From: Tomocerus qinae
Taxonomy: Eukaryota > Arthropoda > Collembola > Entomobryomorpha > Tomoceridae
DNA length: 64,000 nucleotides
Direction of reading: 5' to 3'
Assembly: GCA_020055645.1 (NCBI GenBank)
Contig: CM034548.1
Location: 22,102,701-22,166,700 of the forward strand
Below the pieces are notes generated by a model. The model saw only the letters and a list, made by a program, of their open reading frames with translations, searched no databases and had not been told where the DNA came from. The translations under genes and the position numbers were made by a program. Each line of letters opens with the position of its first letter. Position 1 is the first letter of the stretch. Shown here piece by piece: positions 50,101-62,767 of this stretch.

Positions 50101-53100
50101 AAGAGATCAATGAGATCATCTTCTATTATCTCTTTTTAAAAATTGAAGCAATACTGTTATATTTAAGAGAGTGGAAAAATGTGTTTTTGGAGTTATAGAA
50201 TGTGGGATTAAGGTTAGTACTAAAGTGAATAATATATAAATATCGTGTTGGCTCGTAAAGCTTAATGACACTGATTGTGTGAGTAGCAACAACGACAATC
50301 GACATGACTACGGTACATCGGCACACATTCCCAGAGTGCACGGAATGTAGTGAGAAAGTAAGAATAATTTCTAACTAAGTGACTACTGTTGCAGTTTCCA
50401 TGCAGCAATCTAGCCCTGCAAATCGTTCGAATTCGAGTGATTCTAAAGATGGGCTTCAAAGCTCTTGTTCCTCAGAGATTTCCTCTTCATCGACAACCGC
50501 TCCAACTCCAACAACAGGGTTACCGCGTAGTATTTCTGACACCAAACTCCGACAGGGCAGACCAAATCTCACTTTGCCACTTCCTTCGGTAACATCTTTG
50601 ATGCACTTCAAGGTATTCCACTCATTATCGTCACAAACTACGTCCTTTTAATATTTATGCATTTTCAATACGCTCGTGTGATTTACATTGGATTTATTTT
50701 GCCTCAAAATGCAATTTATTTTCAATGCTGTATTTACTAGTTTATTTTTGTAGACAGTCATTTAAATACAATTAGGTTGGTATTATTAAGTGCTGTTAAG
50801 GTATCTATACACTTATCGTTCCATTCTACTAATTGAAAGAGAAATGCATAGAGCTAATTGTTAGAGTACCTGCTTCGATTTATTTATAACTCGAGCTTTG
50901 TATAGATTGATTTGAGAATATTCTTGGCTTACTATTATACTAGTAATTTGATGCATGAAGCTTCCAAGACCAACTTGTCATGTTATTTCAAAAGCTGCTC
51001 CAACAACTGCCAGCAAATACACGCACTGACTAAAACATTTCCTCTTATTATTACCTCCTGTAATATTTACTTGTCTTGTTATTACCTCTTGTAATATTTA
51101 CTTGTCTTCCATTATTGACTGTCAATGCCAAACCACGATATCCTTGTCCACTTGCTTAAATACTTGTGTAAATTAGATAATGTTTTCCTTATCAACTCCT
51201 TGTTCTTTGTGAAGCGATAATATTGTCATGTCACATAAATGTGAATGCGACACTACAGAAATGCCAAAAAAGTTTTACTTGTGGTTTAAAGACCTTTTTG
51301 CAATGTTTATTTGAGTGTTCACATCAAACTCTATATGCTAACCTTTATAGATTATTTTTCAATTGCTTCCTTTCCTAAGCTTTTCTTATGTATACTTAGT
51401 GCTGTAGAATCTATTCTGTAAAGTAGGCAAACAACGGAGAGAAACTTTCCAATAGCATGTGAAATTTGCGTCAATGGTGTAACTCAGCAATCTCCTTGTC
51501 TCCGCCAAAAGAGCCCAGACTTAACAAGTTCTGTTTTATGTGTATTTTAGAAGGAATTATGTCTCTCCCGTCGCAGCAGTCGTGTCCAGGAGCATCGCAA
51601 AAGTTTGATTTCCAACACATCACCAACATTACCACCAAGATGCCACTCGCCTATGTCTGGTACAATAATGTCTAACTATCTCAACATTTACAGCAATTAT
51701 CGTCAATAAATTATTACAAACCAGCCAAGACAATATTTGCTAGCAACATTCACAACTATACTTTGGCATCAATTATTTAGAGCTTTACTGCTTTTCAATT
51801 GGAACAAATAGATATCTAAAATCTCCTGGTATTCAAGCCGTTTCCATTTTATTATAGTTGTACCTAAAACAAAATATTATTTATCCATTTAGTTGCCTTG
51901 AATCCTGAGTTTTGATATAAATAAAAGGAGGATTTATATTTAATCCCTATTCAGTGATTATAACAATGATCTATGTAACGATATAGTTAAGCTGTTCTCT
52001 ACATTAATTACAAGGAATGTATTCCACAGAAAGAAAAGTAGATCTGAATTTACGAATTTTGTAATGTAATGCATCACTTAAAAGGGTAGCGACTAGGTTA
52101 CATTTTCATTTGCAATACTTGTCCTATTTATTAGTGCTGCGGCGAACTTAAAAGGAAAATTCTAGAGAATGTTTCATGATTTAATGAATGCAGAAATACA
52201 ATAGGATGAAAATTATTACCATGCCCTGTACAAAGAATGCCATGAAAATGGGAATCTCTAGAAAATACCAGAGTTCTACATTACATTTAAACTCCGTCGT
52301 TGTAATACAATTAGGAGCCATTTGCCCGTATTGAACTTTTGAAGCTTCATTGTTATCTATGACATATAGCTCAGCTTTTTTGCGTTGGTTTGCATTTTCA
52401 TTTGGGAAAAAGCATTAGTACTAAATGATACTTGTGACTAGTTAATGCTATAAATTGTAGCACGGTGTGGTATAAATACAGGTTTTCAGTACGTTAGGGG
52501 CAGTTAAATCTTGTTAGATTATGTCAGCATTAAATAAGCTGCTTTTATCTTACTTTATGTACTTTTAGAGAACCTTCGTGTGCGTATGGATTCACCTTCA
52601 GATAATAATAATCGGCGAGGCGAGCCTTTTTGGTGATTGTCCGATTAATTGTTAAAATACTTCGAAAGCGTATCATATAATTTGTGCGGCTGCGGTCAGG
52701 TGCAGTAGCAATAGTAACATGTAGCCATGTCATGTAACTAAATACATTGCATACTTAGATGCGATAATATTATTCTTTAAGTGTGTAGGTAGCGTGTCAG
52801 TGTAAGTATCTAGATATTGATTGATTATTACCCACTTATGTACAACAACTATTTACATTTGGAAGCATTTCTATGACAGGTAGCAGTGCAATTATCTTCA
52901 CGGGTAGATAACCCATTATTTTATGCATACTACGCAGTAACCTTATTTATAAACACTATTTCATGTAGAATACACAGTAAGATAGTTTTTATGAAGGACG
53001 TCTGAAATGACGTTTTGCCATTTTGCAAAATTTGGCAAATTATTATTTCTGCAATATGAATCCGAGGTAACCTATTTAAAATGATTGTTTCATGGGTTTT

Positions 53101-53957
53101 TAGTAACCATACCGTGCAAGGTACAATTGTAGTATGTATAACCTATAAAAGTTTCACCGGGTATTTATAACATGTAAAATATATCATAGAAAAGAAAAAA
53201 TGGGCGTTGATCCCATTTTGTTGAAAATGATACTGTGGTGCCTAGCAGGGTGGTCTCTTTACATATGAGGTAGTATCATTATTGAGGTTATGAGAGATGC
53301 ACAAAATGGAAGGATGGTCTGAATGATTGGAAGAGTAAAATGGAGTGAATTGGCTAAATTACAGGTGGGAGTCCTCTTGACAGTCCTCGTATGTCGCCGA
53401 GCCAGCATTTTGCGTTTGCATCGGTGAAACGAGCTGGGGACGGACGGCGATGGTCTGTTGCATCATTGCCATCATCTGGATATGGCACAACGCCGGGGAG
53501 TTCAACTGTATCGGTAGGAGTCCATTTCTTGCTGTCGGTTACCTTTTTAGTGCAGAATTTGAGAAGTAGAGAAAGAGATGGATGCATGCATATGAGGAAG
53601 GATTATGAAAATTGCATTACACTCTCCATTAGTGATACTTTGACGGCTGGACCCGTGCTGACATGTGAAGTCAGAGTGAGAGTTAGAGAAATTGATGTAG
53701 AAGTAAATGCTGTTAGGGTTTGACACTGATGTTTGGCATCGTTTTAACTGGATTGGATATTGTGGATTGACCTTTTAGTCTCAATGCTCAAGTCAAGAAC
53801 GATTACATCAATTGGCTGGAGGATGTCCAGCAGCTCCGGCAGCCGAGGACCGGGTGGGACTCCTGCCTCGACATTTTTCCTCTAACGAAAGCAATCCTAG
53901 TCTTGAAGAAGAAGGCCATAGATCTCCTCTCCTGCGTCCGCGATCTCGCAGTCTCAG
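38156..53957 (+). CDS. MAST: MAST N-terminal exons (Ser-rich regulatory region)
   Basis: Five exons give residues 1-238. Landmarks shared with vertebrate MAST are [15 protein letters not shown] (exon 38766), a [14 protein letters not shown] and HSPMS stretch (exon 51551), [18 protein letters not shown] (exon 53365), and SSQERLHQL with RPRSRSLS (exon 53779). The [14 protein letters not shown] block is the most conserved N-terminal signature of the family and contains likely phosphorylated serines. Intron lengths are 417, 12,699, 1,705, 265 and 2,838 nt. Confidence 0.85.
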
Positions 53958-56900
53958 GTAACTCATCCTTAATTAAATTCTCTTTATTTTAAGTAGATGC
54001 TGTTGGATCTGTTGTAGGATTTTACTTATCACGCTCATGTGGGATAAGACCGTACTGAATGTTCAAATTAAACTTTTCAACTGTTATTTTCATACGTAGT
54101 TGATTACGACTTTCGAATGACAACATTATTTTGCTCATTTTCTTAGTCATCATTTATTCATTCGTTTCCTTCTCAGTATAAATTTCGTCAGTTGAGTAAC
54201 GATAGTAAGATCCATCAACACTCGATACTGCTACGATACTACTCAACATTTATATACGAATATTGTGTGAAGTCATGGTGCAACACTGCGGTGCCTTTCT
54301 TTTTTCTCTAAACGTAAATATAGCTACCTTAGCTCTAGTACATACATAATTTAATTAAAGACTGTAGTGCCATTGCCAACAATGTAGGTCTTTCTTATCT
54401 ACCATGATATCAACCTTTGATTAGCGTTTAGATGCTCTACTTAACGTAGCACTTACTTTTGACGCCAACTTACACTAACACACATATGTCTATATCTAAA
54501 ACTTTTGTAATTCTAATGCATACCAAACCAACTCCTGCGATTATATATTTAATTAAGGACAGAGACACGGCATAAGCTACAGCTCAAATTCACATTCACT
54601 TTGTTCCACTGTTTTTCACGTTCAGTTTATGACCACCTGTACTGTACTTACACCGCGTCGTAAATAGTAGTGGCCTGACTTTAGTACTAAGCAATATCAA
54701 CCAACTTTAAAATGGAAATTGCAGTCAACTTTAACTCCACTATTATTTATAATTCACTTAATTGCATCTTTCTATCCATTTTCTTACTACTCAACCACCA
54801 CAAGGTTGAAAGTTAAAAACCCTTCTTCCTAAATACGACGTATATGCTGTGCTAACTGCAGATAACTATATAATACAGCTATACTATAAGCTATATTAAA
54901 TAGAAGAAGAAAAATGCAACTGAAGGATAGACAGATACTTCTTCAAAAGCTACAAAAATGGCAATTACACGAATTGCGAATCACTATCAAAAGCGTTAAT
55001 TATTTCCAAATACTTCACTGCTCAGGCTGCAATGCTTCATTATGCAATTTGCTTGATAAGTCCTAAACCAATTGCTAGGTTATCATTTAAAAATTACAGC
55101 ATTAACGATGCAGGATGTTTTTCAACCTGTTTGCATTGAATGAGTGACAACTCGATTGTTTTCGTGCAACTATATTACAAAGGTTGAATTTTGGGTCTAA
55201 ATCTTTAGTGCCCCTCCAACATTATATATTGGACTCAGCCAAAGACAAACCTATAATACAAGATCATACGACAGACACGTGAATTCACAAACTTTGGAAA
55301 GACATTGTCAAAAGAGAAATCATGTCCACATGAATAACTTCCATATGTTTCACTTAACAGTTTCCCATTCAAAGTGGCAGTAAGTAAATCTCGAACAAAT
55401 GACTCGGAAAACAAATCCCGTCAAAACCTGACAGGCTAATTTTAAAATGCCATTAACGGCGACATACTTAGAAAAGCTTTTATTCCTGACATTTTCTGGA
55501 AACTGTTTTAATACTAAAAACCTTCTTTAATGCTTCATTGGGGCAAACTGTTATTTCACTACAAATGTACTCATACAAATATTTACAAGCCTCTAGATAA
55601 ATATTTAGATGAATAATAATAATAATAGTGCTATGTACCCGATTCTACATCGTAAATAAAAAATCTGTTAGTACACCCAAAATCTTTTAGATTTTGTGAA
55701 TTTTAGGAAATAAACTAAATATTTTTACTGCACAATTAGAAGTTATTGAGAAAGATGCATAATAATATATTTTAGTCCCTGTATGTCATTGTGTGGGCTT
55801 CTAAGCCAGGGGAACGGAGTATTTACTTACGTAATGAAATATCTTTGAGCTCAGTGTTTGGTCGGCCATACTAATGAGGTTAACAGTGCGGTGATAGTGC
55901 ATTTAACGGTAGAATGATATTTGTGTACTTTGTGTGTGTTTGTATACATGACACTATAGAATGACTCTTGTTGATTACATGATATCGTGTGCGTATTTAC
56001 ACAATGCATCAAGAGATGCATATCACATTATAGACAGTCCTTTTATCATTTTTGATATTAATATGCGGCTGGAGGAGTATTACAAAGACGTAGGAAAGTG
56101 GGTGGGTTTGTTTCAAATATAGTATAATAATCTTAAACGCCCACAGTTGCTATTTACGTTGAACAAGCGTTGTCAATATAAATGGCTGTGGTTAGTCTCA
56201 CCCTCTCTCTCTCTCTCACCTTTGTCATCGTTGGCCTAAGGTCCAAGCTGATATGAAATGAGTTTACGAGGATAGAAATTCCAAGTGAAAGTATTACAGT
56301 GAACTAATACTATTGTAATACTAAAGTTTAGATAATTTTTGCCCTTATGAAGGTAGTCGCCGAGCTATGATGAAATAGTGAAGCAAGAGTTGAAATTAAA
56401 TTGAGACTAAAGGTTTGTGTCGCTCGTACTATAGGATATTTATTTGTCACATGTAAATGGCAAAATATCTTGTAGTGTTGCACCATCACAAGTACTCTTT
56501 GAATTTCATACTAAGAGTTGAAATGCGTAAAATTGTATAATTATGTAAACTATCATGAAATGGAATTATTCAATGCTCTCCCTTATACTTCTGAATTCTT
56601 AAAATTCATTCACGCTGCTCACAGTTTGGCATGGCTATGCATTGCTACATTAGAGTAAGCTCTATTCAAATTATGTAATGCATAAAATACACTTGGTTAC
56701 TCTTATGTTCATAATACTATTTACTTATTTTGACAACCTTCATTGTGGGAGATTGGGAGAGACGCAAATATGTAATGTAAGATTTGTTATTACAGTAGTC
56801 CAATTCGGTCACCAGTGATTGAGAATGAAATTGTGCTGATGAACACGATGTACAAAGAAAGATTTCCAAAGGTAAGAACGTCCGCTCTACTTTTCCTTCC

Positions 56901-59900
56901 TGGAGATAGTTATTAAGGATTTCCTGGAAACGAAGATTTGAATAGGATTATTGCGGAAAAAGCTTGTTATTAGAGCATAAAGGAAGGAGTAGTTGAATTA
57001 CTCACGCTTTTTTGAATCCGAATGAAGGATGTATATCACGGTTAACTGGGTTCATCATCTTAACCGATTAAGAAACGAGGTCTCAGAATTTAATTAAAAT
57101 GATTAACTCAGCGAGCCGAAATAATTCGTTGATTGAAAGTTAATGAAGCGTGAGTAGCTGACTCAATTATTTCTTGAATGCAGGATTTTTTTTCTTGCAT
57201 GATGAATGTCAAATGCAGAAATAGAATCTTATTATTCTTTTAAATAGGCAATTATATTTTGTACGTCTTTATTCATATCTGAATGAGTAGCTAGTAGTAC
57301 GTATTTATTGAATTTCCCGAACGTTTGATCTCATTTTTCTACCATATGCAGGCTACTCAACAAATGGAAGAGAAATTGAAGAATTTCATTGTGGAAAATG
57401 AAACCCTGGAGAGTATTGGGGGCTGCGAAAAACTAAGTCCTGATTCAATCGCCATTGCGAGATTTGTTCATCATCAAGTTATAGAAATGGCAAGAGACTG
57501 TTTGCTCAAATCTCAAGAAAAGTTGATTTCCAGTCGGTATTTCTACGAAATGTCAGAAAATTTAGAGAGACTTTTGAGTGAAACGAAAGAAAAGTCCCCA
57601 GAAGCAGCGACATACTTGACGGGGCTTATCAAAAAACTTTTGTTGATGGTGTCTCGGCCTGCTCGACTTTTAGAGTGTCTTGAGTTTGATCCTGAAGAGT
57701 TCTACCACCTTTTGGAACAAGCAGAAGGACAGGCGAAAGTCACACAGGGCGTTAAAACGGATATTCCTCAATACATTATCAGTAAATTAGGTTTAAATCG
57801 GGATCCTATTGCAGGTACGTTGACTAAAAGACTTTTTAGCACTCGAAATAAATTGTATATTATACCCGTCCTTAACGAGATTAACTGTTGCAAATTGTTG
57901 AAACTTTTCCTCTTACAGAACTGCAGCAGGAACTTAACACTGAGAGTAAAAGTGTTGCGAGTGGCAGTTCAAATGGCTCATCGGGGAAAACAGATGTCGA
58001 ATCGAAAGAAAGTTCTGAGAAAAAAATAACACTACCTTCAGAGCAGGACTTTGAAGTTGTTAAATTAATTTCCAATGGAGCTTACGGAGCTGTGTATTTG
58101 GTGCGACACCGAGAGTCTCGTTTACGATATGCCATGAAGAAAATCAATAAGCATAACCTTATGCTTAGAAACCAAGTTGAGCAAGTTTTTGCAGAAAGAG
58201 ATATCATGAGCTTTACTGATAACCCATTCGTTGTGAGCATGTATTGCAGTTTCGAGACTAAGGTACAAAACTTTCCTGACTTAATTACCTGTTAATTAAT
58301 TATTTACTTGCACACTGTTTTGCCATTAGTACTTTTCTTACACAACTAAATCTCTTTTTTATAACTCTACAGAAACATTTGTGTTTGGTGATGGAATACG
58401 TCGAAGGCGGTGATTGTGCCACTCTCCTCAAAAATATGGGCCCTTTACCTTCAGATATGGCTAGGCTTTATTTCGCTGAATCAGTTTTAGCCGTGGAATA
58501 CCTTCACAGCTATGGAATCGTTCACAGGGATCTAAAGCCAGACAAGTAGGACTCTCAATTAAAAATTTAAAAAAGTACTACTACAGGATTTATCAATTGT
58601 TTCTCAATTTTTTTTAGCTTGCTGATCACGGCTCTTGGCCACATAAAGTTGACGGATTTTGGACTCAGTAAAGTTGGACTCATGTCTCGTAAGCGAAATT
58701 ATTGATTTGTCATTGTTAACAGCCCTGCTCTAGTGGTAGCACTGGTTGGATCTTGGATCTAATTGAATTTCTTAAATCAACAGTGGCGACCAACTTATAT
58801 GAGGGATTTATTGATCGTGAAACTCGGCAGTTTTCTGACAAACAAGTTTTTGGAACACCAGAGTACATTGCTCCTGAAGTAATTCTCAGACAGGGTTATG
58901 GGAAACCTGTGGACTGGTGGTCCATGGGGATAATATTGTATGAATTTATCGTTGGGTGTGTTCCATTTTTCGGAGAGACACCGGAAGAGTTGTTTGCTCA
59001 TACTGTGAACGGTACGTGGAGAAAATGCTAATAAGATAATTACATTAATTAAACGTTGAATGCTAGTTCTAGTTTTGGCTGACGTCTTTTAAATAGATGA
59101 TATTGAGTGGCCTCCTGAGGAAGATTGGCCTGTGACACTAGAAACGAAAGATATAATATCGGCATTGCTTCAGCAGAATCCTCGTGATAGATTGGGCACT
59201 GCGGGAGCACAGGAAGTGAAGGATCATCCTTATTTCGGAGGAGTTGATTGGAATTCCTTGTTAAGGCAGAAAGTGGAATTCGTCCCTGCATTAGAGAACG
59301 ACGAAGATACCTCTTACTTCGACAGTAAGTGTCTTTCTCATTCCTTCTGTTTATCGCACTATGGACGGTTGACTACAAGTGTTTATAATTTTGTTGACAC
59401 AGCTCGTGTTGATCGATATCAGCACGACTTAGATGTGGAGACAGACGACACTGATGAGTCGCAGCCTTTGTTTGGCTTTTCCTCATGCTCTCATCGCTAC
59501 CGGAAAACACAAACCAGATCAAAATTAGGGGACAGTTCTGCTGATCCAGTTGATTCGAGTGGAACTGGAAGTGATGGATCTGTTCACAATTCTAAAGATA
59601 AACCAGACTGCTCCTCTTCTTCAAACATTACGTCATCCACTGCCACTGATCTTACGCTCGACAAATCCACTTCTGTGTCTCTGTTCACATCCAGTCAAAG
59701 TGTGGAGGAGGAAAAGCCGAAAGCGGATGAAGGGAAACTGACAACTCAACTTAGCACTCCAGATTCCAGTCAGACTGAAAGTGAAGAAGTCTCACCTCAA
59801 CTTCATCGAAGAAGAAAGATCCATCGGGATTGTCTTCCTAGATTTTCCATCTCCACAACTGCCGAAAGCCAATATGCTCTGATGAAAGCCGAATCCGAGC

Positions 59901-62767
59901 GCGCGGAGAAAGCAGCGGCCCTCTCATCAGACACTCCGGCGAGAGCTATGGTTCATCGTTTTCAGTCCACTCCCAATTCATCACTCCAAAACGAGACTGA
60001 CATTTCTAGGAATTTCGTCAAGAGTGCTTCTGCTTTTGGCCTGTCACTTCAAATTCCTGGTGACGAAACGCTATCTTTTGTTGTGGCAGCTGCCAACAGC
60101 CAGTCCATTCAATCTCCAGGAGGATCTAGCACAGCTAGTTCAAGAGATACTTCTCCATGCAGAGAACTCGCTCCAATTATCAACAGCCTCAAACCTCCCA
60201 TCATTATTCGCAAGGGGCCACGAGGTCTTGGTTTTACTCTCCGAGCTATTCGTGTCTACTTCGGAGACTCTAATGTGTACACTGTGCAGCATCTCGTGAA
60301 GGAAGTCACTGAAGGCAGTCCTGCCTTTGAAGCCGGTCTCAGAGCTGGTGATCTCATTACTCAGGTAATAAAGATAAAACACTCAAACCTTATTCATTAT
60401 GTATTAGAACCTTTTTGCAAATCTTAAACCACTGCAAAATAGGGAAAGTAAAGGAAAGCTATTGCTTGTCCCTTATGGCAAATTTACTTTATATCGTAAT
60501 TCACTAACATGATTTGCAATTGGCAACTTACTAATGACGTAATTAATGACATAAAATGTTGACTTACAAATGACGTGACATAACTAGATGCCGCGTGAGT
60601 TTCTTATTTAAATCCCCACCTCTGGATCTGTGATGTTTGCTATTGGCTCTCGTATACGTCGTCATCGTCAGCGCTGTATTTTGGTCATTTCAGGACTATT
60701 CCCCATTAAAATAAATTACTCTATCGAAAAACTTGTCATGTCATCTTCTCTGCCTTAATGTAGTCGATGTTATTCCCTCCTCATGTGTCACCTATTCAGA
60801 CCAAATAATGTGTTTGTATTTGTCCATTGCTGAAGCAGTATTTTTTTCTCGTGTGTGTGTTGTCTTTTTGATAGATGTGCTTTTCACTTGTAAAATGTAT
60901 CCCTTACATCCGACTTCCCTGTGCGCGGATTTGTGTGTGTGTGAAATATTGAAATGTTTACCAAGGAAAAATGTTTCTGATTGTAATTTCATTGTTTTAG
61001 GTTAACGGGGAGCCAACTCAGGGTCTCCTACATACTCAAGTGCTGCATCTGCTGATGGGCGGGGGTGATCAGTTAACCCTAAGAGCTACTCCTCTTGAAA
61101 ATACATCGATTAGATCCGGCGGTCGAAGGAGAGAGCCAGGACAGTCAAAAATGGCTCGGTCGCCACTTTTGAAAACTAGGAAGAGCAAGCGAGAAAGTGT
61201 TGAGAAGAGAAGGAAATCTTTGTTTTTGAAAACGTTGAGCGGGAAGAGGGCATCGGCGGAGATGCAGCATTTGAGATTATCTCTAGGAGGAACATCGATG
61301 ACTCCTAGTCGAAGTTTTCAATCGTTAGCCCGATCTGTCGAGAATGTGCAGCAGCAGCCCAGTCTGCCTGGGTCTCCGACTAAGACCCGCTCGTCTCAGT
61401 CGCCACCTTTGCCGAGAATCTTTTCGCTCTCTGACTCACCTCATTCTACAGCGAATTCCACTCCGTCGAGTTCTCCAGGCTCCTCCCTCCCCGATAGTCC
61501 TGCTACCCTTGGGCCAGTGGGACTCCTGGGTCCTCACTTTCAACGTCCGTCCAGCCTCCACGGTCTAAAGCATAAACTCCATCATCACCATACAACGAAC
61601 AAAAACATTCACTCGCCTAATCGTCGGAAGTCCGTCGGTCACATTCCATTGAGTCCCCTGGCCCGTACTCCGTCGCCCTCTCCAATTTCCTCATCCCCTA
61701 CTCGATCTCCGAGTCCTTTGGCTATCGCAACAGCCTCGCACTCACACTCTCAATCCTCATCCATTAATTTAAGTTCATCGTCCCTCTCCCCCGCTACTGT
61801 GGCTGCCAAGAAACCTTTCACTCGGACAAAGAACGCAGAGCCCGGGTCGCCGCTCCTTCGCCGAGCACTTTCCCCCGATCGTCACCACCCTCGAACTACG
61901 GAGATCAAAGCCATCTCTCCGTTGTGTAATCCTGCTCCAAAAGTCACCATTTCGTCTCCACCCAAAGTAACCATCACATCGCAAGTGACAACGCCCGTTG
62001 TCTCCGTGAAAACGCCATCGTCCACAACAACAACGACCACAAGCGCCTCCGCAGATGTCGTCTTGAGGCGGAGTCGTCGTGACGGTTGTCAATTCGAACA
62101 TCCCGTCGTGGAGGCGGCGAGGACTACAGTCAATGTGGGCGTGTCCTCCACGGATACGAGTCATAGTTCCACCAGTCTTTCGTCTATGGTGTTGCCACGC
62201 ATTGCAGAAGAGAAGGATTCACCCAAGGAAGACTCTAGCAGTGAACTTGGGGCAGACCCCGCTTCCAAATCGACACAAGCAGCAGAAAGCACTGCGGAGC
62301 AAGAACTGAAGAAGGCAGAGAGAAGTAAAGAAACTGAATCAAATTGTGACATAAATGGTGCTGTTCCCACTGAGACTGGAGACTCAAACATCAAGCCCTG
62401 TGCATGTCGACCGAAGACCTGTACTTGCAAGGCCACTGCTGGTGCTACTAGTGTCAAAACTAAACAATCGAGGGTGGTAGCCAAACCCGTCGCCGCCCCT
62501 TCTGCCATCATCGCTCCGTCGACGACCTCCGCAAAAGTCGAGGACAAGAGTAAAAGTAGTAGCGGAGGTGGAAATGCCAAATCTTCTCTAGGGGCTGTAT
62601 CTGTAGACAGTAGTGTCAGTGCGAAGCCAGCTGTGAGAGTGTCCCCTACCCCTCCACTCTCATTTAAACTGTCCCTGGTAAGCAAGGAGAAAGAAGCGGG
62701 CAGCTCAGCAGGGACAAAGTCCAAACCAGAATCTGCATGTTCAACGGCCTCTAAAAGATCTACATAA
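38156..62767 (+). CDS. MAST: MAST-family microtubule-associated serine/threonine kinase, 14 coding exons, ~1,675 aa
   Basis: Exons: 38156-38348, 38766-38851, 51551-51659, 53365-53513, 53779-53957, 56796-56871, 57352-57814, 57919-58262, 58373-58545, 58618-58688, 58784-59011, 59097-59324, 59403-60364, 61001-62767. All are GT-AG, all phases match, and the total is 5,028 nt. Domain order is that of vertebrate MAST1-4 and fly dop: Ser-rich N-terminus, DUF1908 (about 190-455), AGC kinase (462-about 735), PDZ (1031-about 1122), long Ser/Pro tail. MAST kinases associate with microtubules and, through the PDZ domain, bind partners such as PTEN; fly dop acts in dynein-dependent transport during cellularisation. 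The start chosen is the ATG at 38156, directly after a TTTTTCAG acceptor, which implies an upstream non-coding exon. Large 5' introns (up to 12.7 kb) contrast with a compact 3' half. Exon 2 can be replaced by exon 50395-50612. Confidence 0.92.
41862..42311. mobile_element. 450-bp TIR element with CAGAGGCGTAA termini (hAT-like)
   Basis: CAGAGGCGTAA at 41862 and its complement TTACGCCTCTG ending at 42311 are perfect 11-bp inverted repeats. A CAGAGGCG start is typical of hAT-type non-autonomous elements, but the flanking 8-mers match only at about 5 of 8 positions, so the target duplication is degraded. No transposase. It lies inside the large MAST intron. Confidence 0.55.
50395..50612 (+). CDS. 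MAST: alternative MAST exon (mutually exclusive with 38766-38851, or alternative first exon)
   Basis: Acceptor TGTTGCAG, then a Ser/Thr/Pro-rich frame with ATG at 50400 and sequence such as [10 protein letters not shown] and [18 protein letters not shown]. It ends at AAG|GTATTC, or alternatively TCG|GTAACA at 50588. Input phase is 1 and output phase 0, identical to exon 38766-38851, so it can substitute for that exon but cannot be spliced to it. An in-frame TAA at 50376 just upstream would also suit an alternative first exon starting at Met 50400. Confidence 0.5.
51050..51111. repeat. 31-bp tandem duplication
   Basis: ATTACCTC(C/T)TGTAATATTTA CTTGTCTT is present twice in tandem with period 31. 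Confidence 0.75.
53958..56795 (+). other. MAST: 2.8-kb intron of MAST
   Basis: Contains a CT run at about 56199-56217 and otherwise unremarkable A+T-rich DNA. No exon or repeat recognised. Confidence 0.6.
56796..57814 (+). CDS. MAST: MAST exons encoding DUF1908 core
   Basis: Two exons (56796-56871 and 57352-57814) give residues 239-418. The segment runs from [13 protein letters not shown] through [12 protein letters not shown] and [20 protein letters not shown] to [17 protein letters not shown], all close to vertebrate MAST. This four-helix-like DUF1908 region is unique to MAST kinases. Splicing is phase 0 in and phase 1 out. Confidence 0.92.
57919..59324 (+). CDS. MAST: MAST exons encoding the AGC kinase domain
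   Basis: Five exons (57919-58262, 58373-58545, 58618-58688, 58784-59011, 59097-59324) give residues 419-766. All catalytic features are intact: Gly-rich loop NGAYGAV (471-477), ATP-binding Lys492 in YAMKK, HRDLKPDN with catalytic Asp586, DFG at 604-606, activation-loop GTPEYIAPE with APE at 644-646, and the AGC C-terminal extension ending EDTSYFD. An active Ser/Thr kinase is expected. Introns are all short (83-110 nt) except none above 200 nt. Confidence 0.95.
59403..62767 (+). CDS. MAST: MAST exons encoding PDZ domain and Ser/Pro-rich tail
   Basis: Exons 59403-60364 and 61001-62767 give residues 767-1675. After a Ser-rich linker comes the PDZ domain (from about 1031: [19 protein letters not shown], with GLGFTL as carboxylate-binding loop) which crosses the exon junction at ITQ|VNGEP. 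Basic [18 protein letters not shown] follows, then a conserved [14 protein letters not shown] block, and a low-complexity tail with one Cys cluster ([11 protein letters not shown]). The last exon is markedly richer in G+C than its surroundings, which creates long antisense open frames. Confidence 0.9.

Larger units (their letters stand above)
38852..51550 (+). other. MAST: 12.7-kb intron of MAST
   Basis: No nested gene recognised on either strand. Contents seen: a CT run near 39616, a hAT-like TIR element (41862-42311), an alternative MAST exon (50395-50612) and a 31-bp tandem duplication (51050-51111). Confidence 0.6.

Noticed and set aside
53391-53723. 110-codon frame through a MAST exon
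   Set aside because: It reads past the GTAGGA donor at 53514; the part beyond is intron. The exon frame matches MAST and joins correctly to 53779.
57325-58029. 234-codon frame covering two MAST exons
   Set aside because: The first part is the true DUF1908 exon, but it runs through intron 57815-57918 and continues out of frame with exon 57919.
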